Source of the DNA: Ulva prolifera | Lineage: Eukaryota; Chlorophyta; Ulvophyceae; Ulvales; Ulvaceae | Assembly (NCBI GenBank): GCA_023078555.1 | Contig: CM041204.1 | Span: 96,923 to 160,922, forward strand | Reading direction: 5' to 3' | DNA length: 64,000 nucleotides | Shown here: one piece after another, positions 19,105 to 32,000 of the stretch | Layout: every line of letters starts with the position of its first letter | Numbering within the stretch: the stretch's first letter is position 1 | Notes under the pieces: generated by a model | Database searches by the model: none | The model's input: the letters and a program-made list of their open reading frames with translations, nothing else | Told to the model about the DNA's origin: nothing | Made by a program: the position numbers and the translations under genes

Positions 19105-20817
19105 ATGGCTTTCTCTACCGTTTCTCAGACAACACCAGCTGCAGCCATCGCGCTGTCCAAGGCACGCTCTCCTATCTACGCCATTCGCTTGCGTGGAGTG
19201 TCAATGTTTGGACTTATTGTCACTACGATTTCCTCTCCTTATCGTGAACATGTCAGCCTGCCAGTGCAAACGCTCCAGCAGATCGAGCACTGTTGCCTCT
19301 AGATCTAAACAGCTGCCACCTCTTGCGTGCATACATCACATCTATCCCGTTGAGCGTTGAGCTGGCATGTTTGCCGCTGTTGTTGCGTTCGCTGCCTCTG
19401 CCCTTTGCCTCGGGCTCGTCACGCTCTCGCGTCCACTTTGCTTCCGAGTACACCCATGCATGCATGCATGTAATTCAAGACGTCCGCAGAGTCCACGCAT
19501 GTTGCTGAGCACACGTCAGCATGCATGAGAATCCTCTTCTACATTGCTGAGTGTGCCGTTCAGTTCCAGCTGTAGACAATGCATGTGTGTTTGCAGGCTG
19601 CTCTGGCTGGGGCGTCGGTGTCAGCTGCCATCCTCGAGGTTGTGGGGGCAGTCTCGGCCACCAAGGGGCTGTTCAAGAAGAGCCTGCACCCCGCCATGCA
19701 TGCGGCCCTGGACCGCCTGGCCGCTGAGGGGGCATGCATTGCCGCACAGGCCGCTGCTGCGGAAGACGAAGCCCGGGAATGCGTGGAGGCGCTCGTGAAG
19801 GCGGCAGTTGCCAAGGTCGTGGCACAGGCAGAGGCCGAAAGCCAGGTGAAGACGCTCGTGAAGACGGCGATTGCCAACGTCGTGGCACAGGCAGAGGCCA
19901 GGGAGTGTGTGGCCAAGATGGTGCAGGCAGCAGTCGACTCTGTCCTGGCTGGCTCTGCAAGCAAGGGTCCCAACCCCGAAGCCACAGAGGTGTGACCAGC
20001 TCTTCCTGATAGCCCTATGTCAGCACAGCCACGCTCACAGGTGTTGCCTTTCTGGCAGCTTTTTAGACACACTGCCACAGCGGGGCGAGGCATGCAGGTG
20101 CTGGACATCGAGGAGGCCTCTGTGTCAGATGAGGATGCTGGCATTGAGGTGGACGCTCTGTGTGACACTCTCGTGGAAGAATGCTGCGATGAGTTTGATG
20201 ATGACGATGATGTTGTTGAAGCCAACGACGCTGCTTCAAAGGTGGCAATGTCACGCGATGTCGACACCGGTGCTCCCGCCATGGATGCTGAGCTGTGCAG
20301 CAGCAAAAATCGTTTCGAAATGTTGTTCCAAGACTGCTGTGAAGACTGCGAGCCCGCATGCTTCAACGACAAGGTATGACATTGCCACTGGCTCACCACC
20401 TGGTGCACTTGCATGTGGATGCATGTCGCGCAGAGCTTCGGTGTCAACGCTAGCCTGCAGCCATCTATGAGATTCTGTCTATACTATGCACCTGTGCTGG
20501 ATGTCAGTGTTGCCTGATCATGTTGCAACGTGCAGGTAGCTGATGTGGCGGCCGGCCTGTCCAACGCTGTAGTGCCCCCCCGCCGCTGCACGCTTGCTGG
20601 CCAGGTTCCTGAGTTTCCACTTGAACATACCACGGCCGAGGTGTGTGCGGGCGCTACCTCCACCCAGATGACTGAAACTGAGGGCCCGGATGACACGTTG
20701 AAGACACGAAGCAAAGGGAAGAAGAGCGGGGCTGGGAAGAAGGCGAAGAAGAGCAAGGCTGCAAGGCAGGGCAAGAAGGGAAAGCACGCCAAGAAGGGCA
20801 AGAAGGGACGTGCATAG
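19105..20817 (+). CDS. P1: rightward array gene, four exons, GC donor
   Basis: Exons are 19105-19161 (19 aa), 19597-19989 (131 aa), 20098-20373 (92 aa) and 20536-20817 (93 aa plus stop), all phase 0, total 335 aa. Intron 1 starts GCACGC instead of GT, so it is a GC-AG intron unless a cryptic donor is used. Exon 2 is Ala-rich and helical: AALAGASVSAAILEVVGAV, then SATKGLFKKSLHPAMHAALD, then three 21-residue repeats of the form ECVxxLVKxAVANVVAQAEA. Exon 3 is acidic and Cys-containing (VLDIEEASVSDED, EECCDEFDDDDD, FQDCCEDCEPAC). Exon 4 carries RRCTLAGQVPEFPL and a 34-residue tail with 15 lysines. The alternating charge plan (helix, acid, base) could allow self-association or partnering with M, which is inference. 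There is no signal peptide or known domain. TGTAA lies at 20927-20931. Confidence 0.87.
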
Positions 20818-23800
20818 TTGTACAGAATTACCTAGCTTGTTTGACTTTCCAGCATTTCGCTCGCGAGTGTAGAGGTTCCGTGATTAAGAGAGTAGTGATG
20901 GTTGTGGTGGAGAGGGTCGCATGTTGTGTAACACACACACTTCATGCTACTTCCCTCATGGCCAGCTCCCATGCGCGAGTGTTGTTCACTTACTGTTTCC
21001 CCAGTTCACCAACGCATGACTCTCATTGTCAGCTTCATTGTAATACGAGGCTGCAATTCACAGAGCGCGGGCTCTGATCTCATCACCATGAGCTACAGTC
21101 CGGCATACACCTGCATAGGACAGGGAACCGGGATGCGTCGCAGGGCAGCACTGCCGCTTGACCACTCCCACCCCCGCTCAGCAGGTCTCCGTTTGGCTCC
21201 ACAGCGGGCCAGGAAGCGGTGTCTGGACACCACTCCGCTTCCAGCAGTTTGAAGTCAGTCCCCTAGAGGCCGGCGCGCCTGCATGGCAGCCCCGGTGTCA
21301 GAGCCTCGCGACATGGCAGTCGGTTAATACTTGCAGTGAACTGGTGTCATACTTGTGTGGGGCCGATCATGTTCAGAATGACGACACGGGTGGTTCAAAT
21401 AGGAGCCTCCGTGGCGACGTCACGAACCTTGTTGACAATCCTGAAATGTGTACACACAGTCGTCTCGCTGCTGCTGGCTGGTGTTGCACGGCGTAATCTC
21501 GATTCTTTTAAGCACATCCATTGCCATTGGTTCAGCAGCCAAAGCACTCAGGAAAAGCCTACGGGCTGTGGCTGTGCATGACTCAGTACGCATTAGCACT
21601 GTATATCACCGCCAGGCCCGCTGAACGGGCACACATGTGGCTGCACGCCCATAACCGGTGCGACGACGGCATTCATTCCCCGTACCACCTCCACCGCCAT
21701 CTCCACACGGCTACGCATCCTCACCCCCCTGAAGGCCACGCGAGCGTCTTCACAGTGCTCAGGGTGAAGTCTACTGAGCCCACCAGCCTATGCGACGCTG
21801 CATGGGAATGCGATGGCTCGCGGCTCGCAAAGTCAGCAAATGTGTGCGAGAAGGCGAAAGGACGCATCCTGGTACAGCCAAGACGTCGGCCTGTAGCAGC
21901 TGGGCCGAAATGTGTGCATCGCGCTCAACCGTAGTCATGCGGCCACACACCTCGGCGTTTTAGAAAGAATCACCACCGACGACACGCAGCACGCTGGACT
22001 CCACTGGTTTAAACCTCAAGCTCCAGCATGGACGCTGCCTTGGGTTGAGCGGATCCGAGCGCTATGTCTACGACCCAGACGACAGAGCCTGTGAAGGGCT
22101 GCAGTGTCTCCGTGCGGGCAGGAACCGCTCCGGCCAGCATGCTGCGAGTTGCGGCGTTGTGTGTCAGGGCGACGATGGTGAGCGCGGGCACTGCGGCGCT
22201 GATGCCGGGGGCTGCCGCAGTGGTGGAACATGGCGAGTTCCAGGAGCCAGCGCTCGTGGCACCACATGTGCTGGCGGCGGAAGAGTCGCCAGATGAGTGC
22301 GTGGAAGCCGGCGTGCTGGCGGGCTCTGATCTCATCACAATTACCTGTGTTCCGGCATACACCTGCATAGGACACGAGGGTGAGTCGCAGGTGGCAACTC
22401 CAGCAACCGCTTGGCAGGTCTCAATCGGGCTCCACAGCGGGCCAGGAAGCGGGGTCTGGACTGCACTCCGCTGCCTGTGTGCGAACCAGCAAGCAGAAGC
22501 AGAGGTGCTGCTAGGCTGCTGTGCGCTCCTCCACGCACCACAGCTCACCTCACAGCCCCACACAGACAGCAGCGAATGCGCAAGCCTTCTCAAGGGAAGG
22601 GGGTAGAACCTACCTGCACCGGTGTGGCGCCTCACTTGGCACTCGTTCCTGCCTTGACCAGCGGTCATGTGTGCTTGCTTGGGTCATGCATGCCCACTGG
22701 GCTCCAAGGAGATTCACAACCGCTAACAATTACGATGTGTCACCCTCACACATCTCAGGACGGATACCTCCCTTGCATCTCACAGTGGAGGACATCAGCG
22801 CTAAGGTGTAAGGGCGGCTCGATGGCGTCTACTTCTTCCATTCTCAGCCCTACGTATATGTAATCATCTATGAGTTTCTAGCATCACTCCAAGATCAACT
22901 TGCTGCGCTGTCTACCATCCATGCCACATTGGTCTGCAGGCCCGGGACAGGATGACAGGTCCGAAACGAGTCCTGCCGTCGCAGAACTCTGAATGCAGTG
23001 CATCTGAGTCGGCAGGTACACGTCACAGGTATACAGGTGTGTCTTACCGACACCCCAGAATCTTTGTGACAGTGTCTGAGCAGCTGGAATCTTGGCACAC
23101 CTGCTGCCACCTGGTCCCAATGCCAAGCCTACTCTGGTGTGGGAGACATCGCTGGCCTTTATCCTCCGTGAAACGTAACTGTCATAGACTCAGTCACGAT
23201 TTTGAACACTGCACGCACGCTTTGCGAGCTAGTGATGCCAGCTGCATGTAGCACCACCCAGTCCTGAGGACTCCTAAGGTGCTCTACTGCTTGTTAGGAA
23301 AGGTCGACAGGCCGAAAGATAATAACACATGTAAAATTATAGTTCGTGTATGATGCCTGACGTCTCGGCTCATTTCGAGGGAACAGATCAAGACTGCACG
23401 GTCTCAGGGAGTGTTACGTCGAGCGCAGATACCTTCGGGAGGCACAGCAGTACACAGAGAGCAGTGACAACATCGCCATGCTAAGAAAATATCTGTTTCA
23501 CATGCAAACGCGTCTCTTGTGCGCCGCTCACATCGTCCTGGACTCTGGACAGTGACACATGCGTGACAGACAAACACTTGACGACACCTCGGGGCATCTC
23601 TGCGCCCGCAAAGGTATTGACGATGGCGGAGACTTGGCAGCAGCACAGCTGAAAGGAAGAGACAGATATTGCCTTGGTGCACAGGTAGCGTTCGACCTGA
23701 CGGCCTTTGAATGCGGCTCACGTTCGGTAGGTGTTGTGTTCGAGCTGGTTCCTGGCCGATTGCTTTGGCAGTTGTCATCAATGCCTGATACAAGTCGATA

Positions 23801-24272
23801 TATTGGAGGAGGAGGTTGTCCATCTAGCCTATGCAACGAATAGTCTCCTGGTCCAGCAGCATACTGACCAGCGTACATCCAAGCCCAGCATGCCCATTCA
23901 GCGCTCTAGTATTAAGTAGAATGATCCATCACGTTCACAGCCGGAGGAGACAGGCACTTGTGAGCTGATTTTGCACAGCTTTTACGTTTGACATGTGAGC
24001 GGTGACTCAGTTTAAAACATTGCCTTGAAGTGGTGCCATCATCATCATGCAGCCTACAGATCGAGGCACCCAGGAACAGATACGATGGATGGACGTGTAT
24101 CTTAACAAGGACACAGTTGTGCACCAGAAAATGTGACAGCTCATGCCAGGTTGGTTACACAAGGTGCCTATGCACCCCTCGCACTCCTCTCCGTGTGCTC
24201 TCACAGATTGTACTGGATATCTACACGCACTGTCATTCAACAATTTGCGAAGAACAATACACAAATTGTAAT
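20818..24272. other. Convergent spacer S2 between P1 and M2
   Basis: The spacer is related to S5 throughout and to S1, S3 and S4 in blocks. The GGCTCTGATCTCATCAC block occurs twice (near 21067 and 22320), suggesting an internal duplication. A plus-strand open frame at 22064-22606 spans the second copy but has no recognisable product. The minus-strand exon-like block near 23690-23900 carries a TAG (complement of 23824-23826) where S4 has TGG. The TTACA at 24155-24159 is the polyadenylation signal of M2. Confidence 0.55.
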
Positions 24273-25985
24273 CTACGCACGTCCCTTCTTGCCCTTCTTG
24301 GCATGCTTCCCTTTCTTCCCCTGCCTTGCAGCTTTGCTCCTCTTCTTCCCGGGCCCACCCTTCTTCCTGCTGCTGTGTTGCTTGGTGGTGTTGCCTTGTC
24401 TATTTGCAGCGCCCACATGAGAGGTGGCAGAGTCCTCACATTGTGCAGCAGGCACCACCAGTTCTGTAGAAGATGCATCTGCCTCAGGCGACAGCGGAAA
24501 CTCAGGCACCTGTCCCGCAAGCGATCGGCGCCGGGGGGGAACTTCAGCTTCTGTCAAATCTTCCGGCATGTCGAGCCACTTCCTTGTGCTGCCTTCAGCG
24601 GCGGCACAGGAATCGAGGTCGGCTGCAGAGGCAGCCGTTCCTTTGATCTCGTCTGTGACCTCCACGGCAGCTGTGAAGGCTTCTTGCTTGTGCATTGTGT
24701 GAGGCTCCACAATATTATTGTACAAATTGTTGTCAGACGAGGTGAGAATTGCAGCGGCGCCATCACTTCCGGCATCGACAGCAGCCAAGAACTCCTCAGC
24801 AAAGTCATCACAACACTCGACCACCAGCAACTCGCACAGGGCGTCCACCTCAGCGCCAATGTCCGCTTCTGATACGGAACCCTGCTCCATGTCCAGAACC
24901 TGCACACCAGACCAAGCTGTGACAACGGTGCCGAAGGCTACCCTGACTCTCCTATGTCGCTGTGACAATAATCTCAAACGAATTGCGCTCATGCATCCTC
25001 ACCAACCGGCGTCACGTTGAGCAGATCCAACAATCCCTCCTGGAGCTTGCATACCTCGGTAGCATCAGGATTGCCCCCCTTGCTTGCAGCGCCAGCCAGG
25101 ACAGAGTCGACTGCAGCCTGCACCATCTTGGCCACACACTCCCTGGCCTCTGCCTGTGCCACGACATTTGCAATGGCTGTCTTCACCAGTACTTCCACAC
25201 ATGCCTTGGCTGCTTTTTCTGCGGCCAGGCGGTCCAGTGCAGCCTGAATTCCGGGGAAGTGGAAGATCGCCTTGGTGGCCTTAGTGACCTCGGGGGGGCA
25301 GGGGGCCGGCACACGAGGCCGGCCTGCGCCTCCTGATGCTGCGGCCGCGGCAAGAGCGGCTTTCACGACCGGGGGCAGACGGCAGGGCGCGAGAGGCCGG
25401 AGGGTGGCCGAGCCGTTGGCCAGAGCTGCCTGAACACGCAGCCAGGATTGTAAGTGCCTATGGCTCTCGGCCCCATGCGCGCAGTCGAATGGCATAGACC
25501 ACATGTATGCATGTCCATTGGCAACAGACAAGGACTGCACGATATCTACGGGGCGTGAATGTGTTGTAGTAGCTATCCATAGCCGTGCCAGTAGGTCGGC
25601 ATGTGCACAAGCGTGTGGCAGCAGCTTCGTCGTACGCATGCATGCGTGGGTGTACTCGGAAGCAAAGCAGACGCGAGAGCCTGACGAGGCCGATGCAAAG
25701 GCCCGAGAACGCAGCGCACAGACGCAGGTCCGACTAAGGTATTGGAGCCAAACAGACAAGAATCGCATAAATCACATAGTAAACAATTTGATCGATGACA
25801 TGCTTGACGCTGATGGGAGCGCTACAGCCTGTAGCTATTGTGGAACGTTGACAGGATACAGCCGACATCAAGCACCACTCGGAATCTGCAAACAGTGTAT
25901 ACATAGCTCACAGGATCGGTGAGGATACCTGAATATTTTTGGTGGCTGCCTTTGTCTCGTCAGTGATCATCGATGGGACAGCCAT
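24273..25985 (-). CDS. M2: leftward array gene, B subtype
   Basis: Minus-strand exons are 25985-25929 (MAVPSMITDETKAATKNIQ, 19 aa), 25429-25055 (125 aa) and 24899-24273 (208 aa), all phase 0 with GTATCC and GTATGC donors, total 352 aa. Exon 2 ends in the helical repeats TAIANVVAQAEAREC and MVQAAVDSVLAGAA. Exon 3 begins VLDMEQGSVSEAD, differing from the A-subtype VLDIEEASVSDED. It keeps ECCDD, RRRSLAGQVPEFPL and the Lys tail. A long acidic insert contains SSDNNLYNN. The subtype is shared with M5, which has the same exon 1. No defect was seen. Confidence 0.85.
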
Positions 25986-27330
25986 ACTGAATCTCTGGAT
26001 GTATTCGTAGATAGAAGATTGAGATTTGATTGTAGAACGTACTTAGAGCGCGAAGGTACTATGAGGCGTGTGCGTCGCCAGCGGTGCTTTATACGCTCGC
26101 AGACCTGAGGCAGGCAGCGAGCGCCGAGCCATGCCAGCAACGATCGCGCGGTGGAGCAGATCACACGGGATTGCTACTTCACCCCAATTACGTGTTGAAT
26201 GTGACTCAACCCGCCCGTGGTATGGTTGCATGCACATTCGGCGGTGAAGTCTGCAGTGGTATATGCATCGCGACCCCCGGCATTCTCCCTGTGAGCTTGC
26301 TTACTACACTTGAAAAGCTTCACACATAAACCTGTGTCATGATATGCATGCTTCACCTCGCCTGCGATGCTCCAGCGTCTGTCCTCCCGGGCATCACACA
26401 TGTGATGATCATGCAGCTCAACTGGCAAGGCTGCAGCCTGCAGCTGAAATTCCCCTGCCAAAATGCTCACAGCGTAGAGCCTTACACTTGTTGCTGTGTA
26501 TGACGAGACAAGCTTGCCACACTGACAGGCATGGCCGATGCCGGGGGTTGTGTGCACTCTTGAACAATTTACAGAGATCCTGTTCAAGTTGGGAACAAAG
26601 CATCGTGAAAATATGAAGCATGGGATGTGTCCTGCCGCATCTGGCCTCATATCGAAATATGCCACGCCCGCACAATGTCTTTCACATGCCTGTTTTGAGC
26701 AGAGGCATGCCTCTGTGCAAATGTGGCATTTCCTGACCTCAAACAAAGTGCAGCCATGACAGCACGCTCGTCCAGGCATGCTTCTATAGATGCCTATAGG
26801 CATCTCAGCGAGGCATACGGCAGCGTAGACATGTGAACCCTTACCACAATTGTTTAAAGATCCCCTGTCATATCTTGAGCCCTGTCCCTGATTCTAGTAG
26901 CACCAGCATGGGCGAGCCGTATGAGCCTGATCACACTAGATCAGTAAACGTTGACGTCGATGCATGGGCGACACCATGCTGTAATACTTTAGCCCAGGAG
27001 TGGTGGTCATGCATTGTATGTGCTTCACGGTCCCACTGTGAATGCTTGGGGCCGGTACCATCGCATCTGCATGACTTCGTCCTGCATCATTGATGGGACG
27101 TGCATGCAGCGCCGGCTGATACGTATCTACGTTCAACGCATGTGACAGATCTCAGCCACTGAGTCTGGCTCAGCGCGTTCGATGATGGCTGAGATGTCTC
27201 GGCGCGAGCTGCACGCCTCGGTCCGCCGAGCACATAAATAGCCGCGGAAGACCGCAGATGCCTCAAAGCTCCTTTGCTCTCGGGTACTCTCTTCCTTTTC
27301 AAACATACCTCCAATACACCAATCGTCGAA
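25986..27330. promoter_or_regulatory. Divergent promoter region of pair M2/P2
   Basis: This long version is 1345 bp, about 360 bp longer than the A-type regions. The M2 side has a good TATA box, TATAAAG (complement of 26087-26093), about 102 bp before the ATG. The P2 side has CATAAATAG at 27233-27241, with the CTCGG/CCGAG hairpin at 27217-27230. The M2 dyad is weaker than in pair 1 because only GCTCGC/GCGAGC is retained. The middle holds sequence shared by all five pairs, including a conserved short frame around EPYEPDHTRS that is not clearly coding. Confidence 0.7.
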
Positions 27331-29036
27331 ATGGCTTTCTCTACCGTTCAGACAACACCAGCTGCAGCCATCGCGCTGTCCAAGGTACGTTCTCCTATCT
27401 ACGCCATTAGAATGAGTGATTCGTCACGGCTTGATCTAATCGTTGCATCGAATTCCTGGGCTATAATCAACATGGCAGCCTGCCAGTACAAACGTGCCAG
27501 CAGATCGAGCTCTGTTGCCTCTAGACAGCTGCCACCTCTTGCGTGCATACATCACATCTATCCTGCTGAACGTCGAGCTTGCATGTTTGCCGCTGTTGTT
27601 GCGTTCGCTGCCTCGGCCCTTTGCCTCGGGCTCGTCACGCTCTCGCGTCCACTTTGCTTCCGAGCACACATGCATGCATGCATGTAATTCTAGACGTACG
27701 CAGAGTCCACGCATGTTGCTGAGCACACGTCAGCATGCATGAGAAAGCTCTTCTACATTGCTGAGTGTGCCGTTCAGTTCCAGCTGTAGACAATGCACGT
27801 GTGTTTGCAGGCTGCTCTGGCTGGGGCGTCGGTGTCAGCTGCCATCCTCGAGGTTGTGGGGGCAGTCTCGGCCACCAAGGGGCTGTTCAAGAAGAGCCTG
27901 CACCCCGCCATGCATGCGGCCCTGGACCGCCTGGCCGCTGAGGGGGCATGCATTGCCGCACAGGCCGCTGCTGCGGAAGAAGAAGCCCGGGAATGCGTGG
28001 AGACGCTCGTGAAGGCGGCAGTTGCCAAGGTCGTGGCACAGGCAGAGGCTGAAAGCCAGGTGAAGACGCTCGTGAAGACGGCATTGCCAACATCGTGGCA
28101 CAGGCAGAGGCCAGGGACTGTGTGGCCAAGATGGTGCAGGCAGCAGTCGACTCTGTCCTGGCTGGCTCTGCAAGCAAGGGTCCCAACCCCGAAGCCACAG
28201 AGGTGTGACCAGCTCTTCCTGATAGCCCTATGTCAGCACAGCCACGCTCACAGGTGTTGCCTTTCTGGCAGCTTTTTAGACACACTGCCACAACGGGGCG
28301 AGGCATGCAGGTGCTGGACATCGAGGAGGTCTCTGTGTCAGATGAGGATGCTGGCATTGAGGTGGACGCCCTGTGTGACACTCTCGTGGAAGAATGCTGC
28401 GATGAGTTTGATGATGACGATGATGTTGTTGAAGCCAACGACGCTGCTTCAAAGGTGGCAATGTCACGCGATGTCGACACCGGTGCTCCCGCCATGGATG
28501 CTGAGCTGTGCAGCAGCAAAAATCGTTTCGAAATGTTGTTCCAAGACTGCTGTGAAGACTGCGAGCCCGCATGCTTCAACGACAAGGTATGACATTGCCA
28601 CTGGCTCACCACCTGGTGCACTTGCATGTGGATGCATGTCGCGCAGAGCTTCGGTGTCAACGCTAGCCTGTATGCACCTGTGAGATCATGTCTACTTCCG
28701 TGCTGATCAACTGTGCTGGTTTGCTGTGTTGCCTGATCACGTTGCGGCGTGCAGGTCGATGATGTGGCGGCTAGCCTCTCCAATGATGCAGTGCCCCCCC
28801 GCCGCCGCACGCTTGCTGGCCAGGTTCCTGAGTTTCCACTTGAGGATGCCCTAGACGAGGTGTGTGGGGGCACCACCTCCTCCCAGATGACTGACACTGA
28901 GGTCCGGGATGACATGTTGAAGACACGCAGCAAGGGGAAAAAGGGTGGGGCTGGGAAGAAGGCAAAGAGGAGCAAGGCTGCAAGGCAGGGCAAGAAGGGG
29001 AAGCACGCCAAGAAGGGCAAGAAGGGACGTGCATAG
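27331..29036 (+). pseudogene. P2: array P gene with a frameshift in exon 2
   Basis: Exons are 27331-27384, 27811-28202, 28311-28586 and 28755-29036. Exon 1 (MAFSTVQTTPAAAIALSK) uses a normal GTACGT donor. In exon 2, one G is missing near 28082: GACGGCATTGCC where P1, P3 and P5 read GACGGCGATTGCC. This shifts the frame inside the second 21-residue repeat and removes the acidic domain and tail from the normal reading frame. Exons 3 and 4 are otherwise intact and close to P1 and P5. It is either a recent pseudogene or a single-base consensus error. TGTAA lies at 29146-29150. Confidence 0.8.
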
Positions 29037-32000
29037 TTGTACAGGTTTTCTTAGCTTGTTTGATTTACCAGCATTTCGCCCGATAGTGTAGTGGTTCTAT
29101 GATGAAGAGAGGAGTGATGGTCGTGGTGGAGAGGCTTGCATGCTGTGTAACACAAAACTTTCATCCTCCTTCCCTCATGGGCAGCCCCCATGCATGAGTG
29201 TTGTTCACATATTGTTTCCCCAGTTCCCCAACGCGTGATTCTAATTGTAATGCAATGCTGTCACTTGCAGAGCGAGGGCTCTGATCTCATCACAATTACC
29301 TATGGTCCCGCATACACCTGCATATGAGATTGAGTCGCAAGTTGCACAGACAGGTTGTGTGTGAAGCGCAGGGCACTGGGGTGCGTCAGAGGGCAGCACT
29401 GCCGCTTGACCACTCCCCCACCCGCTCGGCAGGTGTCCGTTGGGCTCCAGCGGGCCAGCAGGCGGGTTCAGACTGCGCTCCGCTGCCTGGTCGCTGTCAG
29501 TACACGTGAGGCTGGTGCGTCTGCATGGCAGCCCCAGTATCAGAGCCACGCTACGTGGAAGTCGCTTCAAGCATGCTGCGGACTGGCCTCATGCTTGTGT
29601 GGGATCACGCGTGGTTTGACTTGCGCTATGGGTTGTCCAAATGAAGCGACTACACATGCCCAAATTCGCCGCCAAGCACGGCCTCCGCTGCAAAGCATGG
29701 CCGCTCCTGCACGCACCACAACCCACCTCACATCCTCACGCAAGCAGCAGCCAACGCGCAAGCCTTCTCAGGGGACCTCTGGGGTGACCCTTGGCACATC
29801 GTGCCGGTGAGTCACAACCGCTGAACGTGCAAAGTCTCGGCTACATGCAGTACTTGCTCGGTGCAATGTAGCGGGCGCACACCCACTTCTCATACAGGTA
29901 CGGCACATCACAACAGGTTGGCGGAAGTTGAGCCAGTGGCAGATAAGGCGCAGTGCGTGGGGGGGGGGGGGGGGGGCACCTCCTCGATGACGATAGGGTT
30001 GGCGCCGCACCGCGGCTGCGGTGGAGTGCAGCGTGAAGGACAACAGCGTTGTACTGCCCGATGTGTGCGTTCACCACCCCCACTGCAGTCTCCTGAATGG
30101 CCTCACCCACCTGTAAGCAACGCACACATCCCCCATAGTGCTGCAAATGCAAGTCTATGGAGCCAGACAGACCACGCCACGCTGTCAGCACGTGTGCCTG
30201 CTGAGCCCGTAGCGACCACGCTGCGCGCTGTGCGAGGGAAGGGGAAGACGAAGTGTCGCACCCTGACACGACCAAGGCGTCGCCCTGCAGCCGCTGGGCG
30301 ACGGCCAACATGCGTGCGCTTGATCGCGCTCGCGCTGCCAGACACCTCGGCCAGTCAGATCGAGATGCCACCAACATCACGGCAGTGCCGGCGACGACGG
30401 TCAGCGCCGACGCCGACTTGTCGCCGCCGCGCGCATCACCTCTGCTGCCTGCTGTGGGCAAAGCGCAACTACATCTCATGCATTACAGCCAGGACTGAGA
30501 ATGGCAGTCGAGTAAGTAGACTGCCAATGCACGTAGATGGCTTGCTGAGAACTATACGAGACCACGCCACGTGAACGAGACCAACTTGATGTAACGCGAC
30601 ACATATAGCATGGCTGGCAAAAGTCTAGAACAAGGGCACAGAGCCCACCTGCGTGCTGCGTGTCTGCTGGCACTGGCACTTCTCTTTAAACTGCGGTCGT
30701 CTGTGCTTGCCTGGGCCAATGCGATCATGCACGGCCGCTGGGCTGCAAGGAGAGCCAGGTGCCATCGACTAGCAGACGTAGACCTCACACATCTCAGGAT
30801 GGCTACCTGTGTGCCATCACGGTGGTAATCGTAGCGGAGGTGACCAGCACTGCCCAGGTGCAAGACCGGCTCGATGGTGTCTACTTTGTGGATGACTCAC
30901 CCTGCATGCATGTGCCAACAGCATATAAAAACATAACGAGTCCTTGAAGAACTAACTTGCTGCGCTGTCTTCCGTCCACGGGACATTGGTCTGCGCACAG
31001 GTTCACAGACCCGAAATGAAACATGCCATCGCACAGCTCCGAAGGCAGTGCATCAGGCACACCAGGTGTGCCTTACAGATGTGTCGTAGGAGACAAGAAC
31101 CCTTGTAACAGTGTCTGAACAACTGCAGTCTTGGCACACCTGATGCCACCAGGTCCCATTTCCCACTGCACCGCCTACTCTAGCGTTGGCGACATTGCTG
31201 GCCTCGACTCTCCGGGCAGGATAACTGTCAAAGATTCAACAACGATTCTTCAAACAGCACGCACGCTTTGATACGTAGTGACGCCAGCTGAAAGTAACCC
31301 CACGCTATACCTGAGGACTCGCAAGGTGCTGTTCCGCTTGTCAAGCAAGGTCGACATGCCGCCATTTGAAGAATTAGGGCAAATCGAGGTGCGATGCCTA
31401 AAGCTTCGGCCCATATAAAAAAACAGGTCAATCATGGACGGTCTCAAGGAGGTGAGGGCTATAGCTAGCTCAATTATCTTCGCAGGCGCAGCATTACACG
31501 GAACACAGTGACCAAAGCCTCGTGCTGACCAATGTCTTGGTGCACCTGTAAACCTGTCTCTTATGCGCCGCTCACATTGGCCTGGACACTGACAGAAGCA
31601 AATGCGTGACCGACACACTTGACGACACCTCATGCCGGGGCATCTCTGCACCTGCACAGGCGTTCACGGTGGTGTAAGTATGGCAGCAGCAGAAACGAAA
31701 GAAAAGGACAGATGATGCCTTGGTAAACAGGTGGCATTTCACCCCACATCCTTTGAACGCGGCACGCGTTCGGTAGGTGTTGTGTTGGAGCTTTGGCAAC
31801 TGAAATCAATGCCTGATACAATCCGCTAGCATTCTGCATAGATTAAATTGATTGTTTTGGAGCTCGTCAATTACAGTCTCCTCACGCTGTTCACGGATGC
31901 GCGGCAGTCTGACGTCTCTCCATCTGGCGCGGGCTGCAGCGCACTCGCGACAAAGAACTTACGAGTTGAAGTCAAGTCTTGCAGCAGGAGCATTTCATCT

